A DNA stretch of 64,000 bases from Desulfobacteraceae bacterium (GCA_013003715.1 JABDIN010000024.1:28627-92626); one strand, 5' to 3'; counted from the stretch's first letter, positions 1-9,302 are shown. Translations and numbers: made by a program. Notes: generated from the letters alone by a model not told the origin.

Positions 1-1368
1 TGTGGACAGGACAAGATGACCGGTCAACGCGGCTTGAATCGCATTTTCCGCAGTCTCCAGATCTCTCATTTCTCCGATCATAATGATATCCGGATCCTGT
101 CTCAATATATATCTGAGGACGGAACCGAAGGTAATATCAACCTGGGGCTGAACGGCAATCTGGTTGAAATCTTCATGTATCATTTCAATGGGATCTTCAA
201 TGGTGGTAATATTGACCGCCGGACTGGCGAGATTGCGCAGTGTCGAATACAAGGTTGTTGATTTTCCACTACCGGTGGGACCGGTAACCAGTACGATTCC
301 ATGGGGAAGTGATACAAACTGGTTGAATCGTTTGAGGTCGGCATCTGTCAGGCCGAGCGTGTGCAGGTCCTGGAACAGGATATCCGGATCCATGATTCGC
401 ATGACGATTTTTTCACCAAATGCCACCGGGATGGAAGAGACGCGGATTTCAACCTCCACCCCGCCCTTATCTGTTTTGATACGTCCATCCTGGGGGCGGC
501 GTTTTTCCGCCATATCCAGCCGGGATAGATTTTTTATCCTGCTGATGATGGCGGAATGAACGTTTTTGGGCAGTTTATACACCGTATGCAGTACACCGTC
601 GATGCGGAGCCGGACCAGACTGACATCACGTTTGGGTTCGATATGGATATCACTGGACTTCTGATCGAAGGCATAGATAAACAGGTGATTCACCGCATTG
701 ACAACATGTTGATCGTTGGACGGTAATTCATCGCCGGAACTCAAGCGAACATATTGTTCAAGGTTGCCCAGATCCACGGTCGGGCCGGAGAACTGGTTTT
801 CCGCCGCCGCTATGGAGCGTTTGAATCCGAAAAATTCATTGATCAATCGAATAATATCGGTTTTGGAGCTGACCACCGTCTTGATTTTAAGATTACTCGC
901 GCGGGAGATGTCATCCATCACTTCATTATTGGATGGATCGGGTGTCGCCACCGTCAATACCCCATCGGCAACATCAATCGGAAGCACGAGATGACGTTTT
1001 GCAAAGGATCTGGGAATGGTGGTCGTCACGATATTCAAGTCGAGCTTCAGGGGATCAATTTTGATATAAGGAATATTCCATTTTCCTGCCAAAGCCTGAT
1101 AGATGGCATCCTCATCAAGGGTTTTCTTTGTGTCGGATCGTGTGAGTTTAAGCGATGACAGGATATCGATGATGGTGACCGGATTTTCAATCTTGTCGGC
1201 CTGGGAAGTGTCTTCGTTTTTTTTGGCCCGCGCGGCTTCAAGCTTTTGTTTAAAGCCGTCTTCTTTCTTCAATATATTCTCAGCCCGTGTGCGGGTAATG
1301 ATGTTGTTCTCCAACAAGGCCTGGAGAACATTCTCAGTGGATAACAGATTAGTGGCCGGTCTGTTCAT
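1..1368 (-). CDS. pilB: Type IV pilus assembly ATPase PilB, partial (runs off left edge)
   Basis: Hexameric cytoplasmic ATPase of the GspE/PilB family that powers pilus extension. Only the first 456 residues are in the window; the C-terminal part lies beyond base 1. The frame starts at ATG 1368 with an N-terminal T2SSE-type domain, followed by the ATPase core. The Walker A motif GPTGSGKST is encoded at about 260-290, preceded by the segment with RLRIDGVLH, and followed by the Asp/His-box region (TTIEDPIE, RQDPDIIMIGEMRD). The visible sequence ends at ALTGHLVLST, as expected before the Walker B/zinc region. No clear ribosome-binding site precedes the ATG. It lies 432 bp downstream of pilY1 on the same strand, beyond a terminator, so it is probably expressed separately from the minor pilins. 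GspE of a type II secretion system is the alternative; the pilus neighbourhood favours PilB. Confidence 0.9.
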   Translation of the reverse strand, partial: MNRPATNLLSTENVLQALLENNIITRTRAENILKKEDGFKQKLEAARAKKNEDTSQADKIENPVTIIDILSSLKLTRSDTKKTLDEDAIYQALAGKWNIPYIKIDPLKLDLNIVTTTIPRSFAKRHLVLPIDVADGVLTVATPDPSNNEVMDDISRASNLKIKTVVSSKTDIIRLINEFFGFKRSIAAAENQFSGPTVDLGNLEQYVRLSSGDELPSNDQHVVNAVNHLFIYAFDQKSSDIHIEPKRDVSLVRLRIDGVLHTVYKLPKNVHSAIISRIKNLSRLDMAEKRRPQDGRIKTDKGGVEVEIRVSSIPVAFGEKIVMRIMDPDILFQDLHTLGLTDADLKRFNQFVSLPHGIVLVTGPTGSGKSTTLYSTLRNLASPAVNITTIEDPIEMIHEDFNQIAVQPQVDITFGSVLRYILRQDPDIIMIGEMRDLETAENAIQAALTGHLVLST

Positions 1369-1402
1369 ATGGCAATCACATCACTTAACGGTTTCAAACG
1401 GA

Positions 1403-1714
1403 TTAATTCCAATGATCGGGGATAGTTGCAGAAATACGATCTGTCGATTCACCCTGAATAATACATTTATACGATCCATGACAATTAAAAAACAATTTTT
1501 GATGAAAAACTCCTTCATCAAAATGACGAATATCAGTCACGGCGTTCATTATTGGTGACACCGGAGGATCGATCATTGATGGTCGGTGCATCGGTCTGAG
1601 GGCACAAAAATCCGTAGGATTAAAGATCCCCAGGTGTTTTATCTGTTTATATCCGCCCGATGTGACAATCCGCCACACAAATATAATAGGGATTAGAAGC
1701 AAATTCCGGACCAT
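1403..1714 (-). CDS. Doubtful small ORF between pilY1 and pilB
   Basis: A 103-codon open frame lies between the pilY1 terminator and pilB. It begins with a short hydrophobic stretch (MVRNLLLIPIIFVW) and contains a later CHGSYKC segment. I recognise no family, there is no Shine-Dalgarno sequence before the ATG at 1714, and the composition is not convincingly protein-like. It may be a non-coding spacer. No other gene is visible in 1369-1750. Confidence 0.2.
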   Translation of the reverse strand: MVRNLLLIPIIFVWRIVTSGGYKQIKHLGIFNPTDFCALRPMHRPSMIDPPVSPIMNAVTDIRHFDEGVFHQKLFFNCHGSYKCIIQGESTDRISATIPDHWN

Positions 1715-1750
1715 ATGAAATTCAAGGTTTCTATATCAGGTACACAATAC

Positions 1751-1778
1751 AAAAAGGCCCGCCTGGGGCGGGCCTTTT
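1751..1778 (-). terminator. Rho-independent terminator after pilY1
   Basis: Perfect 8-bp GC-rich stem (GGCCCGCC/GGCGGGCC, 1756-1763 and 1767-1774) with a 3-base loop, flanked by five A on the left and four T on the right. On the minus strand it gives a hairpin followed by TTTTT, 23 bases after the pilY1 stop codon. It is nearly symmetric, so it could also act on the plus strand. Confidence 0.85.
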
Positions 1779-1800
1779 ACAAACCGCAGTGTATGCGCGT

Positions 1801-4800
1801 TTATGGACGCACGATACAACCGCTGGGTTGGGAGGGGTCGAGCTGGTTCCAGAACGTCATTTCACTGCGGATGATACCCGGATTTTCCAGTTCCACTTCT
1901 ATCATCGGGCCGTCGCTGGTCTGAATCACTGCCTTCAGTCCGCCTTCCAGGCTTGGATCCACATGCAATTTCGGGGTCCAGGCAACCCCCTTTTCACCGG
2001 TACGCAGCCGTTTTATTACATCCCCACCCGCGTCTACACCGGTATTATTGTTCGATGGCGACTTGAGTATACCCAGATCATATGCCGTTCCGGTTTTATA
2101 GTACAAGCCATACAAATAGCTATAGCCGATCGCTTCGCACGGGTCTTCATCCGGGACATAGGTGGTGAACAGGATGATATCACCGAAAATAGTCGCCCGG
2201 CTGATGTTCCGCTCTCCATCGTCAGCAAAATCCATGAACCATCCACTTTTGCCGTCGATCTCCTTGTCCAGGTCTTCCAGGGTTATGCCGGGTGATCCGT
2301 CCGTTTCCGTCACGGTGGACGATGTGCACGTGGATGACAAGGTATCACCGGCAGGATTATCCGAGGTATCCTCGGAAGTGATGCAGCTGACATTCTTAAG
2401 AGCCGATTTTTCCACCGTAGCCCAGGTAAAGGCGCCGGTTTCCGCATTCACGGGTTCTTTAATTCCGTAGAATGAATTTTGATAGTTCAGGTAAGGCAGG
2501 GTTTTGTCCGTTGTTCCCCAGAACCGTCCCGTACCGAAGTATACCCAGAAATTCCCCTCCACATCTTTTACGATGGATGGGGAGATGCTGATGTGCTGGT
2601 TATTGTCATCATCGCCGGCACCATTGGTATCGAACAAAAGCTTCAGTTCCCAATCCGTATCAGGTGCGTCAGATCCCTTGGTCACAAGCCGATAGATACG
2701 TCCTTTATGGGTACCGGCGCCGTCGGTTCCGAAATATACGGCTTCCCCGCTCCACTGGGTGCTGCCGCTGGATTCGTCCCTGGCAAGGTCAAAATCCATG
2801 GCCACCGGATCGGATACAAAGGCAAAGGTATCGGGTAGAACAAACTCTTTCTTCAAAGTACCGGTATCGGCCTCGACGACAAAAACCCGTGCGTTTTGCC
2901 CGCTGCCGCCATAGGCCACCATAGTCCCTGAGCTGTCCTCGCGGACGGCATCAAAGTTATCCGGCCCGGAGCCAATCACCAGAAACCATTTATCCTTCAC
3001 CCGGATGGGTGTCACGTAGCTGGTGGTCAATCCGAGACCGGTATCCGTAAACGACCAGAGCAATTTCGGCGGTTTTTCCGGATTGGTGATATCCAGGGCG
3101 AAATAGGTGGAGGTAAATTCAAGCTCGCAGGGTTCGTCATCGGGATCCGCCTGATCGGTATCCACTCCGATGGGTGGTCCCCCGAACCTCAAACCACTCA
3201 CAAGTACGGTTCCCCAACCGCCCGGGTAATCGTTGTCGGTATTATTTGAAAAAATATTTGCATCGAAAACAACGGGTTTCATATCCACATAGTAAACGTG
3301 CTCGCTGTATTCCATTTCCTTGAGCCATCTCAGATGGGGAAGCACGGCGTTCGGAACGTAAGCCCATAGTTCGGCCCCAAGCTCGTGTCCCGAAAAGCTG
3401 GTATCGTCTTCATAATGATCCGTGACCCATTTTTGCGGGAGTTGTTTGAAATGCACGACATCCGTATCCGTGGCGCCGCTCTTTTTTTCGCGATGGATAA
3501 AACCACCGTTGAACGCGTGAAGCATACCGTCATTGGCGCCAGCGTAAACCACGTTCCGGCGGTTGAGATATTTTTTCCGGAACAATCGGTAAGAATCATC
3601 CTTGTACAGCAGATCATAATATTCCGCAGGTGCGGACACCGAGGTGGGCGCAGAATGGACGATGTCGCCCAATCTGAACACTTTATCGATCGTACCATCC
3701 CCGTTTATATCAAGGGATCGATTCCGGTATGGTGCGCCGGTTAAGGTATGGGACAAGCCTTCCTCTCCCCTGATATAGCGAACAATGTTTCCGGCTTCGT
3801 CCAGCCGCTGCTCGTCGGTAGTTGTATTCTCATCGTCCGGATTCAGAAAATAGAAATTCTTATCGGTGACACCCCCGAAGCTGGTGGGCAGGAAATCCAT
3901 GATTTGTTCGCTGTCCACATTGCCCGGCCCCACCGGATTGGTGGTATTGATGTTGTCCGTGAAAATATAACGGAGCCGGCTCACGGTTCCATATGGCCGT
4001 TGCACACCGGTGCTCATACCGGGATCACCAAGCCAATCCGATGCATCCCACAGGTAGTTGATCTCATCGATGGCCGCGCTTCCGCTGGGCGTAAGTGTTT
4101 TGGTCGGAATATCGTAGGTGAATTTATTATAGCGATCATTTGCCGCATCAAAGATAATCACGCGATCCTGCGCATCTCCGCTCAAATCCAGGGCCTTGTC
4201 GCCATCGCTGTCCTCACGTATGGAACCGAACTGATCCATAAACAGGGCATTGACGGTGCCGTACCAGCGTACTTTCCGGCCGCTGCCCAACTCGGTGTCG
4301 GATTCGGTGTTGAATATGGCCTGGTAAACCGCACCCTCTCCCCGTCGCGTGGAGGCATTGACCGCAGCCGCCGTTCCGGAACCGGTCCTCCCGAGAATTT
4401 CGGTGAGTGCCTTAAGGAGCTGTTCCTGGAATTGTTCGCCATCTTCGGCTTCAAGATAGGTGTCCGGTATGTTATCGTTGTTTTTATCCCATTTCGGATC
4501 GCCCACAAATGCAGCGGGATCCGAATCGCTGGTGGAGCCACCGGGGTCAAGATCATCGCCGACAATTTCGAACCCGCCGGCCCGCGCCGCCTTCATCATT
4601 TCGGCTTTAGCTTCGGGATCCTGGTCAAAACAGAAGATGGTGTACAGGGTTATATTCTGCCGGATGGTATCGCTGGTCTCCTCCATACCGGTATCATCCC
4701 GCAGATCAGTGACATGGGCACTGTAGGCGATGTCATCCAGCTCACCCGATCCATTGGAAGTCAAGTCATTGTTTTCGGGGCCATTCGGCCACTCACCACT

Positions 4801-6321
4801 GATATTTCGCCATCCATTGTTATTGCTGGCGCCGTCGGATACCAGAATGATGTAGGATTTGGCACAGGGCACGAATCCACCGGATCCGGTTCCGTTCAAA
4901 TGATTGAAATAATATGGATCCCATGTCGTATCAGTCGTGTAGTGCGACGAAAACGACAGCGGTGAATCCGATGAAGAGAATGACGGCGGGAGCTGCTGGT
5001 AGTATCTCACCGCCTCCCACAACACCTCCTCCAAGGGGGTGTTGCCATAGGTCAATTGTTCATTGATATTTTTGGTGATATCCATCACCGATCGGCCGCT
5101 GACATCAGTGCTCAAGGTGATATCACCAACGAAATTCCGGACAATTCCCCCATCGGCATATTGGTAAATAAAGTCATTGGTGCCGTCTCCGTCAACATCC
5201 CACCGTTTGCTGACGTTGCCGTCAGTATAGTCTTCATCATCATTGGAACCGGAGCCATGTTCAAACTGCATGTAGCCGAAACGAACCTTATTGGACAGCT
5301 CCTGAACAATGCCCGCCACCTGATGATCATCGTTTTTAACCTTCAGCGCAATAACATAACCGCTGTATCGCAATGCCGGATCCGATTCTCCGGCATTGTC
5401 GCTTCCGGCACCGGTAGAAGTGCTCAAATCAATGCCACTTGCAGAAACGGTAGTCGTCCCGGTAAGGTCGCCAACCCCATCAAAATCAGCGGCAACGGCT
5501 GTGAACATGGGAACGAATTGTTTTTGGGATCCATCAAAGTGGTCACCACGGTCTTCCGTAAAAAAATAAGAGTAAATACCTCTACGGAAAGGTGTGTAAA
5601 ATACATTCTTCTGATGATCACCGGTCAATATATTATGGGGATCCTTATAGGTGTCATCATCTCCGGGACTGAAATTGGACTGTGAAATGTAGTCATTAAA
5701 CATTTTCCGGTTGTCGTTAAACCAGCTGCTCTGGGCATTGACCAATTCACCCTCCAGGACAAGGGTCTGATCAGTCTTGTTATAAGGCACCGGGGCCACC
5801 TTTCCCCCGGTAAGGGCTTTTTTGGCTACATCGAACCGTCTCATGGTCCACCAGTTCAGCCAGTTCCCGGAAAATTTCCGTTCCGAGGTATCCTTGAACC
5901 CGGCGGCCCGTTCGACAATCCCGGTGGAAGGGTCATCCACCGTATCGCCGTCTTCCACAAAATAGTGATTGGCGTTTTCATACGAGTAACACTTATCCGG
6001 ATTGAACAGGCCATAGTATTTCTTGCCCGGGATGTACCCCGTATAGGCCGTGGCCGTTATCGAACGACGGCCGACGGTGTAGGATACCTTCCCTTCGACT
6101 TCGTGATAGGCATATTTGAGCATACTCCCGGAGTTATCCAGAATCAGCAGCACATTGGGTTTTGTATTGGTCGACAAAAATTGGGGCGCGGCGGTAAAAT
6201 CGCTGATGGGGAAAGAGCAATCTGCCGCAAAAACCGTAAATTTTAAAAGAACTATCCCTAGCACCGCCAGCACACCGCGGAAGATTAATCTGCTATGGAG
6301 ATGTTTATTCAGAATAGCCAT
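1801..6321 (-). CDS. pilY1: PilY1-type pilus tip adhesin / biogenesis factor
   Basis: Large secreted type IV pilus protein (1506 aa). A signal peptide occupies roughly residues 1-33. A von Willebrand A-like domain begins with the metal-site motif DNSGSM at residues 62-67. The C-terminal part (from about residue 900) carries the PilY1 beta-propeller, recognisable by VVYAGANDGMLHAFNGG. Three calcium-loop-like motifs of the DxDGDG type are visible: DVDGDGTND at residues 375-383, DSDGDKALD near 690 and DINGDGTID near 850. Family knowledge: PilY1 primes pilus assembly with minor pilins, sits at the tip, and in Pseudomonas binds calcium and acts in surface sensing. The start ATG at 6321 has a good Shine-Dalgarno sequence (AAAGGAG, 6-base spacing). 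It is the last gene of the minor-pilin operon, closed by the terminator at 1751-1778. Confidence 0.93.
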   Translation of the reverse strand: MAILNKHLHSRLIFRGVLAVLGIVLLKFTVFAADCSFPISDFTAAPQFLSTNTKPNVLLILDNSGSMLKYAYHEVEGKVSYTVGRRSITATAYTGYIPGKKYYGLFNPDKCYSYENANHYFVEDGDTVDDPSTGIVERAAGFKDTSERKFSGNWLNWWTMRRFDVAKKALTGGKVAPVPYNKTDQTLVLEGELVNAQSSWFNDNRKMFNDYISQSNFSPGDDDTYKDPHNILTGDHQKNVFYTPFRRGIYSYFFTEDRGDHFDGSQKQFVPMFTAVAADFDGVGDLTGTTTVSASGIDLSTSTGAGSDNAGESDPALRYSGYVIALKVKNDDHQVAGIVQELSNKVRFGYMQFEHGSGSNDDEDYTDGNVSKRWDVDGDGTNDFIYQYADGGIVRNFVGDITLSTDVSGRSVMDITKNINEQLTYGNTPLEEVLWEAVRYYQQLPPSFSSSDSPLSFSSHYTTDTTWDPYYFNHLNGTGSGGFVPCAKSYIILVSDGASNNNGWRNISGEWPNGPENNDLTSNGSGELDDIAYSAHVTDLRDDTGMEETSDTIRQNITLYTIFCFDQDPEAKAEMMKAARAGGFEIVGDDLDPGGSTSDSDPAAFVGDPKWDKNNDNIPDTYLEAEDGEQFQEQLLKALTEILGRTGSGTAAAVNASTRRGEGAVYQAIFNTESDTELGSGRKVRWYGTVNALFMDQFGSIREDSDGDKALDLSGDAQDRVIIFDAANDRYNKFTYDIPTKTLTPSGSAAIDEINYLWDASDWLGDPGMSTGVQRPYGTVSRLRYIFTDNINTTNPVGPGNVDSEQIMDFLPTSFGGVTDKNFYFLNPDDENTTTDEQRLDEAGNIVRYIRGEEGLSHTLTGAPYRNRSLDINGDGTIDKVFRLGDIVHSAPTSVSAPAEYYDLLYKDDSYRLFRKKYLNRRNVVYAGANDGMLHAFNGGFIHREKKSGATDTDVVHFKQLPQKWVTDHYEDDTSFSGHELGAELWAYVPNAVLPHLRWLKEMEYSEHVYYVDMKPVVFDANIFSNNTDNDYPGGWGTVLVSGLRFGGPPIGVDTDQADPDDEPCELEFTSTYFALDITNPEKPPKLLWSFTDTGLGLTTSYVTPIRVKDKWFLVIGSGPDNFDAVREDSSGTMVAYGGSGQNARVFVVEADTGTLKKEFVLPDTFAFVSDPVAMDFDLARDESSGSTQWSGEAVYFGTDGAGTHKGRIYRLVTKGSDAPDTDWELKLLFDTNGAGDDDNNQHISISPSIVKDVEGNFWVYFGTGRFWGTTDKTLPYLNYQNSFYGIKEPVNAETGAFTWATVEKSALKNVSCITSEDTSDNPAGDTLSSTCTSSTVTETDGSPGITLEDLDKEIDGKSGWFMDFADDGERNISRATIFGDIILFTTYVPDEDPCEAIGYSYLYGLYYKTGTAYDLGILKSPSNNNTGVDAGGDVIKRLRTGEKGVAWTPKLHVDPSLEGGLKAVIQTSDGPMIEVELENPGIIRSEMTFWNQLDPSQPSGCIVRP

Positions 6322-6377
6322 GTGATGCTCCTTTGTCCGTAAATTAAGCCTTTTTTTAACATCCCTTGTGCCAGTAC

Positions 6378-6785
6378 TTACTCTTTTTTAACGACGACTT
6401 TCTCTATTCCCCTGTATTCCCGGCCAAAAGGATGCTCCTTGTAGTTCGTTGAGAAAGTTGCATACACAATGTCAGCCGTGCACGGCAGCGTGAGATTATT
6501 GGCGACAATCCTGACGGATTCTCCCGAGGCACGTTGCTCGTAGAATTCCGTATTCGTGGAAAATCGGTAGGCCTCGTCGTCGATGATCAGGATGTTCTCA
6601 AATCGATGGGTAATAAGGCCATTCACAATGGAATGAACGGTTTTTTCCAGCTTCTCTCCATCCTGCAATTTAAAATCAGCATTGGCGCTCGGCACAAATA
6701 CCAGTAGGAACAAGCTGAGAAATACGAGTGCTGCTGTTTCGGTATGAAACCGAATTATGTTCTGAAATCCATATTGTATATTCAC
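6378..6785 (-). CDS. Small exported protein of the pilus operon, unknown function
   Basis: A 135-aa protein with an N-terminal hydrophobic signal sequence ending in an Ala-x-Ala site (PSANA, about residue 36); the mature part is about 100 residues. I recognise no family. The start is GTG at 6785, preceded by AAAGGAG with 7-base spacing, which is convincing. It lies between pilX and pilY1 in the same direction with short spacers, so it is probably cotranscribed and acts in the periplasm or at the pilus. Two widely spaced features, a central LIIDDEAYRF and a lysine-rich C-terminus, do not point to a known fold. Confidence 0.72.
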   Translation of the reverse strand: MNIQYGFQNIIRFHTETAALVFLSLFLLVFVPSANADFKLQDGEKLEKTVHSIVNGLITHRFENILIIDDEAYRFSTNTEFYEQRASGESVRIVANNLTLPCTADIVYATFSTNYKEHPFGREYRGIEKVVVKKE

Positions 6786-6840
6786 GATAAAACTCCTTTA
6801 CCATCAAGCCGTTTACAATAATGCCTGTCCCCGGAATGCA

Positions 6841-7431
6841 TTAATTAAAAAGTCCCACCACATGCCGCCATTCGATACCTATGGTACGGTTGGCATATTT
6901 TTCACCTACCCATTGGGAACCGATGGCATAGGGAATGATGACACCGCCACCGGCAGCACCGGCGCCGGGACCGTCATATCCGCGGGCCATCTGGCTGGCA
7001 GATCCCGGTGCAAGGCCCGGGTCTCCGCCGAATTTCAGATTTCCGTGCGGCTGTCCCGGAACCCAACCCGGGGGCGACCAGCAGTCACGATTTGTATTGT
7101 CGCATGGCGCAACGCTTAAATAAGTCGGATTCAAATAAAAGTTGAGATTATCGCCTTCAAGATTACCCTCAACAAAAGTCGTCCCCGGGCTGGCCGGCTC
7201 AAAGCCGGCCTGGCGGATATTTTTCTCCAAAAGCTCAATCCCCAGATTGGAAAGACCGTCGGCGGAATAATGCACGCGTTTGACCAGTGCATCATTACCG
7301 GCCATTTTCAATTCCACATTGGAGGTATTGATGGCGGTCACGCCGATGATCACCACAGCCGCCAGGATCAATATGGCGATAAACATAACGGCCCCTTCTT
7401 CGGATTTCATATGATCGTTCAATATACTCAT
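6841..7431 (-). CDS. pilX: Minor pilin PilX-like protein
   Basis: A 196-aa protein with the PilX N-terminal pattern: a short cytoplasmic leader, the charged SEEGAV segment, then a hydrophobic helix (about residues 15-35) and a pilin-like ELKMAGND region. It would be inserted in the inner membrane and assembled at the pilus tip together with PilV, PilW, FimT and PilY1. The longer frame opens with TTG at 7455. I chose ATG 7431 because GGGAG sits 8-9 bases upstream of it. The body is Gly/Pro-rich, and the tail shows little similarity to any domain I know. It follows pilV by about 30 bp and is probably cotranscribed. Confidence 0.78.
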   Translation of the reverse strand: MSILNDHMKSEEGAVMFIAILILAAVVIIGVTAINTSNVELKMAGNDALVKRVHYSADGLSNLGIELLEKNIRQAGFEPASPGTTFVEGNLEGDNLNFYLNPTYLSVAPCDNTNRDCWSPPGWVPGQPHGNLKFGGDPGLAPGSASQMARGYDGPGAGAAGGGVIIPYAIGSQWVGEKYANRTIGIEWRHVVGLFN

Positions 7432-7462
7432 GGAACATCTCCCTGATTTGGACAATATGTGG

Positions 7463-7939
7463 TTAATTGAGCATGCAGCGGTAATAGGTAAGCTCCGCTG
7501 TTTTCCGTTTGCCCCCGGTGCCCTGGGTTACACGTACCAGAATGGTTTTGGTGTCCTCAAGGTCCTGATCTTCCAGTGCATCCCATTCCAGATGTATTTG
7601 CGCCGAGTTGGGTGCCCCCACCTCATCCCCTTCATCGATCTCTCCGTCCATGTCGTTATCGATCATATCGGCATTTGCAGCGAGGGTGTGTGGATTCGTA
7701 CCGCTGAGAAGTGGCGCATCGTATGGCAGTCCCATGAGCTTTTCCACCCGGTCTGCGGCAATGGTATATAGGAATGTGAGTTTCGCCGCGCTGGTATTAC
7801 CCCTTGATGCCGAAAGCTGCATGGAGGCCACCCCCAATATGCCGATGGAAAGTACGGCAAGGGCGATCATGATTTCTATCAATGAAAACCCGAGTTCACG
7901 ATGTGTATCTCTTATATTCCGGATAGGCGGATGTACCAT
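7463..7939 (-). CDS. pilV: Minor pilin PilV
   Basis: A 158-aa type IV minor pilin. The prepilin peptidase site is clear: ...RELG, then FSLIEIMIALAVLSIGILG, with Glu at position +5 of the mature protein and a hydrophobic helix, followed by the PilV-typical VASMQLSASRGN. The open frame extends 54 codons upstream to 8101, but that part overlaps pilW and has no pilin character. ATG 7939 has a strong ribosome-binding site (GGGAGAGG), so I start there. It is 10 bp downstream of the pilW stop, in the order fimT-pilW-pilV-pilX-pilY1 known from Pseudomonas-type clusters. Confidence 0.87.
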   Translation of the reverse strand: MVHPPIRNIRDTHRELGFSLIEIMIALAVLSIGILGVASMQLSASRGNTSAAKLTFLYTIAADRVEKLMGLPYDAPLLSGTNPHTLAANADMIDNDMDGEIDEGDEVGAPNSAQIHLEWDALEDQDLEDTKTILVRVTQGTGGKRKTAELTYYRCMLN

Positions 7940-7949
7940 GTTCCTCTCC

Positions 7950-8717
7950 CTATGATAAATTTTTACACTTGACTTCGAACGACAATGAAGCCCGCCGGAA
8001 TTGATCCCCCGCCGGTCCGAATATCGTGTCCTTGAATTGGTTCTGATATTCTGTATTGTCCGTATATTTATACATGAGCACGGGGACGTTCTTCCCGGCA
8101 CGCATCACCAAAGTTACCTGGATGGCCCGTATGAGCGGAATACTTGCAACTACGTTACCCGCAGCATCATCCTCCAGGCGTTTCCCGTCGGCGTCGAGGT
8201 AGACGAAGTTCATCGCTTCGATATTGGATGCGATAAGACTGGGTGTGTCCACCGCCGGAGTGGCGGGCGTTGTGCGTTTTAACTCGGTACCTTCCAATCG
8301 GTAGGTGATTACTTCCCCCAATCCGATATCACAAACCCCATCACCTCCGGCTTCGCCCGGATCATCAGCGCCATTTATGCTATCATCATCTTCACCGTCT
8401 TGAGCATCCGGATTGGTAAAATCCATCCTAAGGGTTATGGAATTTGCATTTGCCGTGGTTATGCCGGTTGTCGCGGTTTTGGTGGGATTAGTGCCGGCCA
8501 TCCGGATATCCACCTGCATGATTTGCGAGATACTCCGTAACACCTGTTGCATTTCAGCAAGTTGTTGGTTGGTGACATACGACCGCAATTGTCCTCTGTA
8601 AGCACCATATATCGATCCCATGGCAATACCGAAAATGGCAATTCCAACCATGATTTCCAGCAAGGTCAGTCCGGCACAATCGGCAGTGATTCTATATGGT
8701 TTTTTTGTATTGGGCAT
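7950..8717 (-). CDS. pilW: Minor pilin PilW
   Basis: A 255-aa prepilin-like protein with the methylation/cleavage motif CAG then LTLLEIMVGIAIFGIAMG (Glu +5), followed by a long alpha-helical linker and a periplasmic domain. The N-terminal pattern and the size match PilW of the PilVWX complex that initiates pilus polymerisation with PilY1. The acidic segment with repeated Asp/Glu (DAQDGEDDDSINGADD) could bind a metal, which is an inference. The start at ATG 8717 is supported by GGAG 9 bases upstream; the frame also allows ATG 8732, whose AGGA is too close. Confidence 0.85.
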   Translation of the reverse strand: MPNTKKPYRITADCAGLTLLEIMVGIAIFGIAMGSIYGAYRGQLRSYVTNQQLAEMQQVLRSISQIMQVDIRMAGTNPTKTATTGITTANANSITLRMDFTNPDAQDGEDDDSINGADDPGEAGGDGVCDIGLGEVITYRLEGTELKRTTPATPAVDTPSLIASNIEAMNFVYLDADGKRLEDDAAGNVVASIPLIRAIQVTLVMRAGKNVPVLMYKYTDNTEYQNQFKDTIFGPAGDQFRRASLSFEVKCKNLS

Positions 8718-8756
8718 ATCAAATTTCTCCATTCCTGTTGATAACGAAAGAATCCG

Positions 8757-9260
8757 CTAAACCTCAATTCTCGAAAGACCGGCGATGTTCACAATGATTT
8801 TTTTTGTTTCACCGGCAGATGACTTCAATTCGACATTCCCACCCATATAACTGTTTTTACTGCGATAGAGACCGCCTTGGCTGTTGAACTCGATTCGCTG
8901 TTGTGAGGAAAAGCCGGCACTGTGTATCGTAACGCCATTGGGGACGGTTTTTTCCATTAGGGTAAGCTCGGTGCCGTCCTGTTCTCCATTGTAGGCGGTT
9001 CCGCCACCACGGCCGTTATCCAGAAAGACTTTATACTTATTGTTGGGTACATCAAAATCCACAACGACATTGGCAAATTCCTTTACCGCCCTCAGCCGGG
9101 CATTTTGAAGCACAGACAGAACATCACTGGAAGCACTGCTCAGTCGATATGCGGGCAGCCTTCCGATAAGATTGGGTATGGCGATGGCAGAGGTAATGGC
9201 CACAATGGCCACAACGACCATCATTTCCATGAGTGAGAAACCTGATGTATTGCGGATCAT
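8757..9260 (-). CDS. fimT: FimT/GspH-type minor pseudopilin
   Basis: A 167-aa protein beginning with a short leader and the prepilin site SG-FSLMEMMVVVAIVAITSAIAIPNL, typical of GspH/FimT (Glu at +5, IPNL at the helix end). The rest is a beta-rich GspH-like domain. It is the first gene of the minor-pilin operon. The frame reaches GTG 9266, but ATG 9260 is placed ideally behind AAGGAGG (5-base spacing) and gives the usual short leader. In other bacteria FimT aids DNA uptake and pilus initiation; that role here is inferred. Confidence 0.87.
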   Translation of the reverse strand: MIRNTSGFSLMEMMVVVAIVAITSAIAIPNLIGRLPAYRLSSASSDVLSVLQNARLRAVKEFANVVVDFDVPNNKYKVFLDNGRGGGTAYNGEQDGTELTLMEKTVPNGVTIHSAGFSSQQRIEFNSQGGLYRSKNSYMGGNVELKSSAGETKKIIVNIAGLSRIEV

Positions 9261-9286
9261 ATCCACCTCCTTTTTCCCTCTCTAAA

Positions 9287-9302
9287 TACAAAGAATATGC
9301 CA
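9287..9302 (-). promoter_or_regulatory. Possible sigma54 promoter of the minor-pilin operon
   Basis: Read on the minus strand, the site is TGGCATATTCTTTGTA, close to the RpoN consensus TGGCACG-N4-TTGCA: the -24 GG is exact, the spacing to the -12 element is right, and the -12 GC is GT here. Transcription would start about 12-15 bases before the fimT Shine-Dalgarno region. Pilin genes are often RpoN-dependent, which makes it plausible, but it is one motif match. Confidence 0.4.

Noticed and set aside
1715..1924. Plus-strand small frame across the pilY1 terminator
   Set aside because: It spans the hairpin and the pilY1 3' end; not a gene.
3748..4965. Long plus-strand open frame (405 codons) inside pilY1
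   Set aside because: It lies entirely opposite to pilY1, which has clear domains; its composition is low in charged residues and no family is recognisable.
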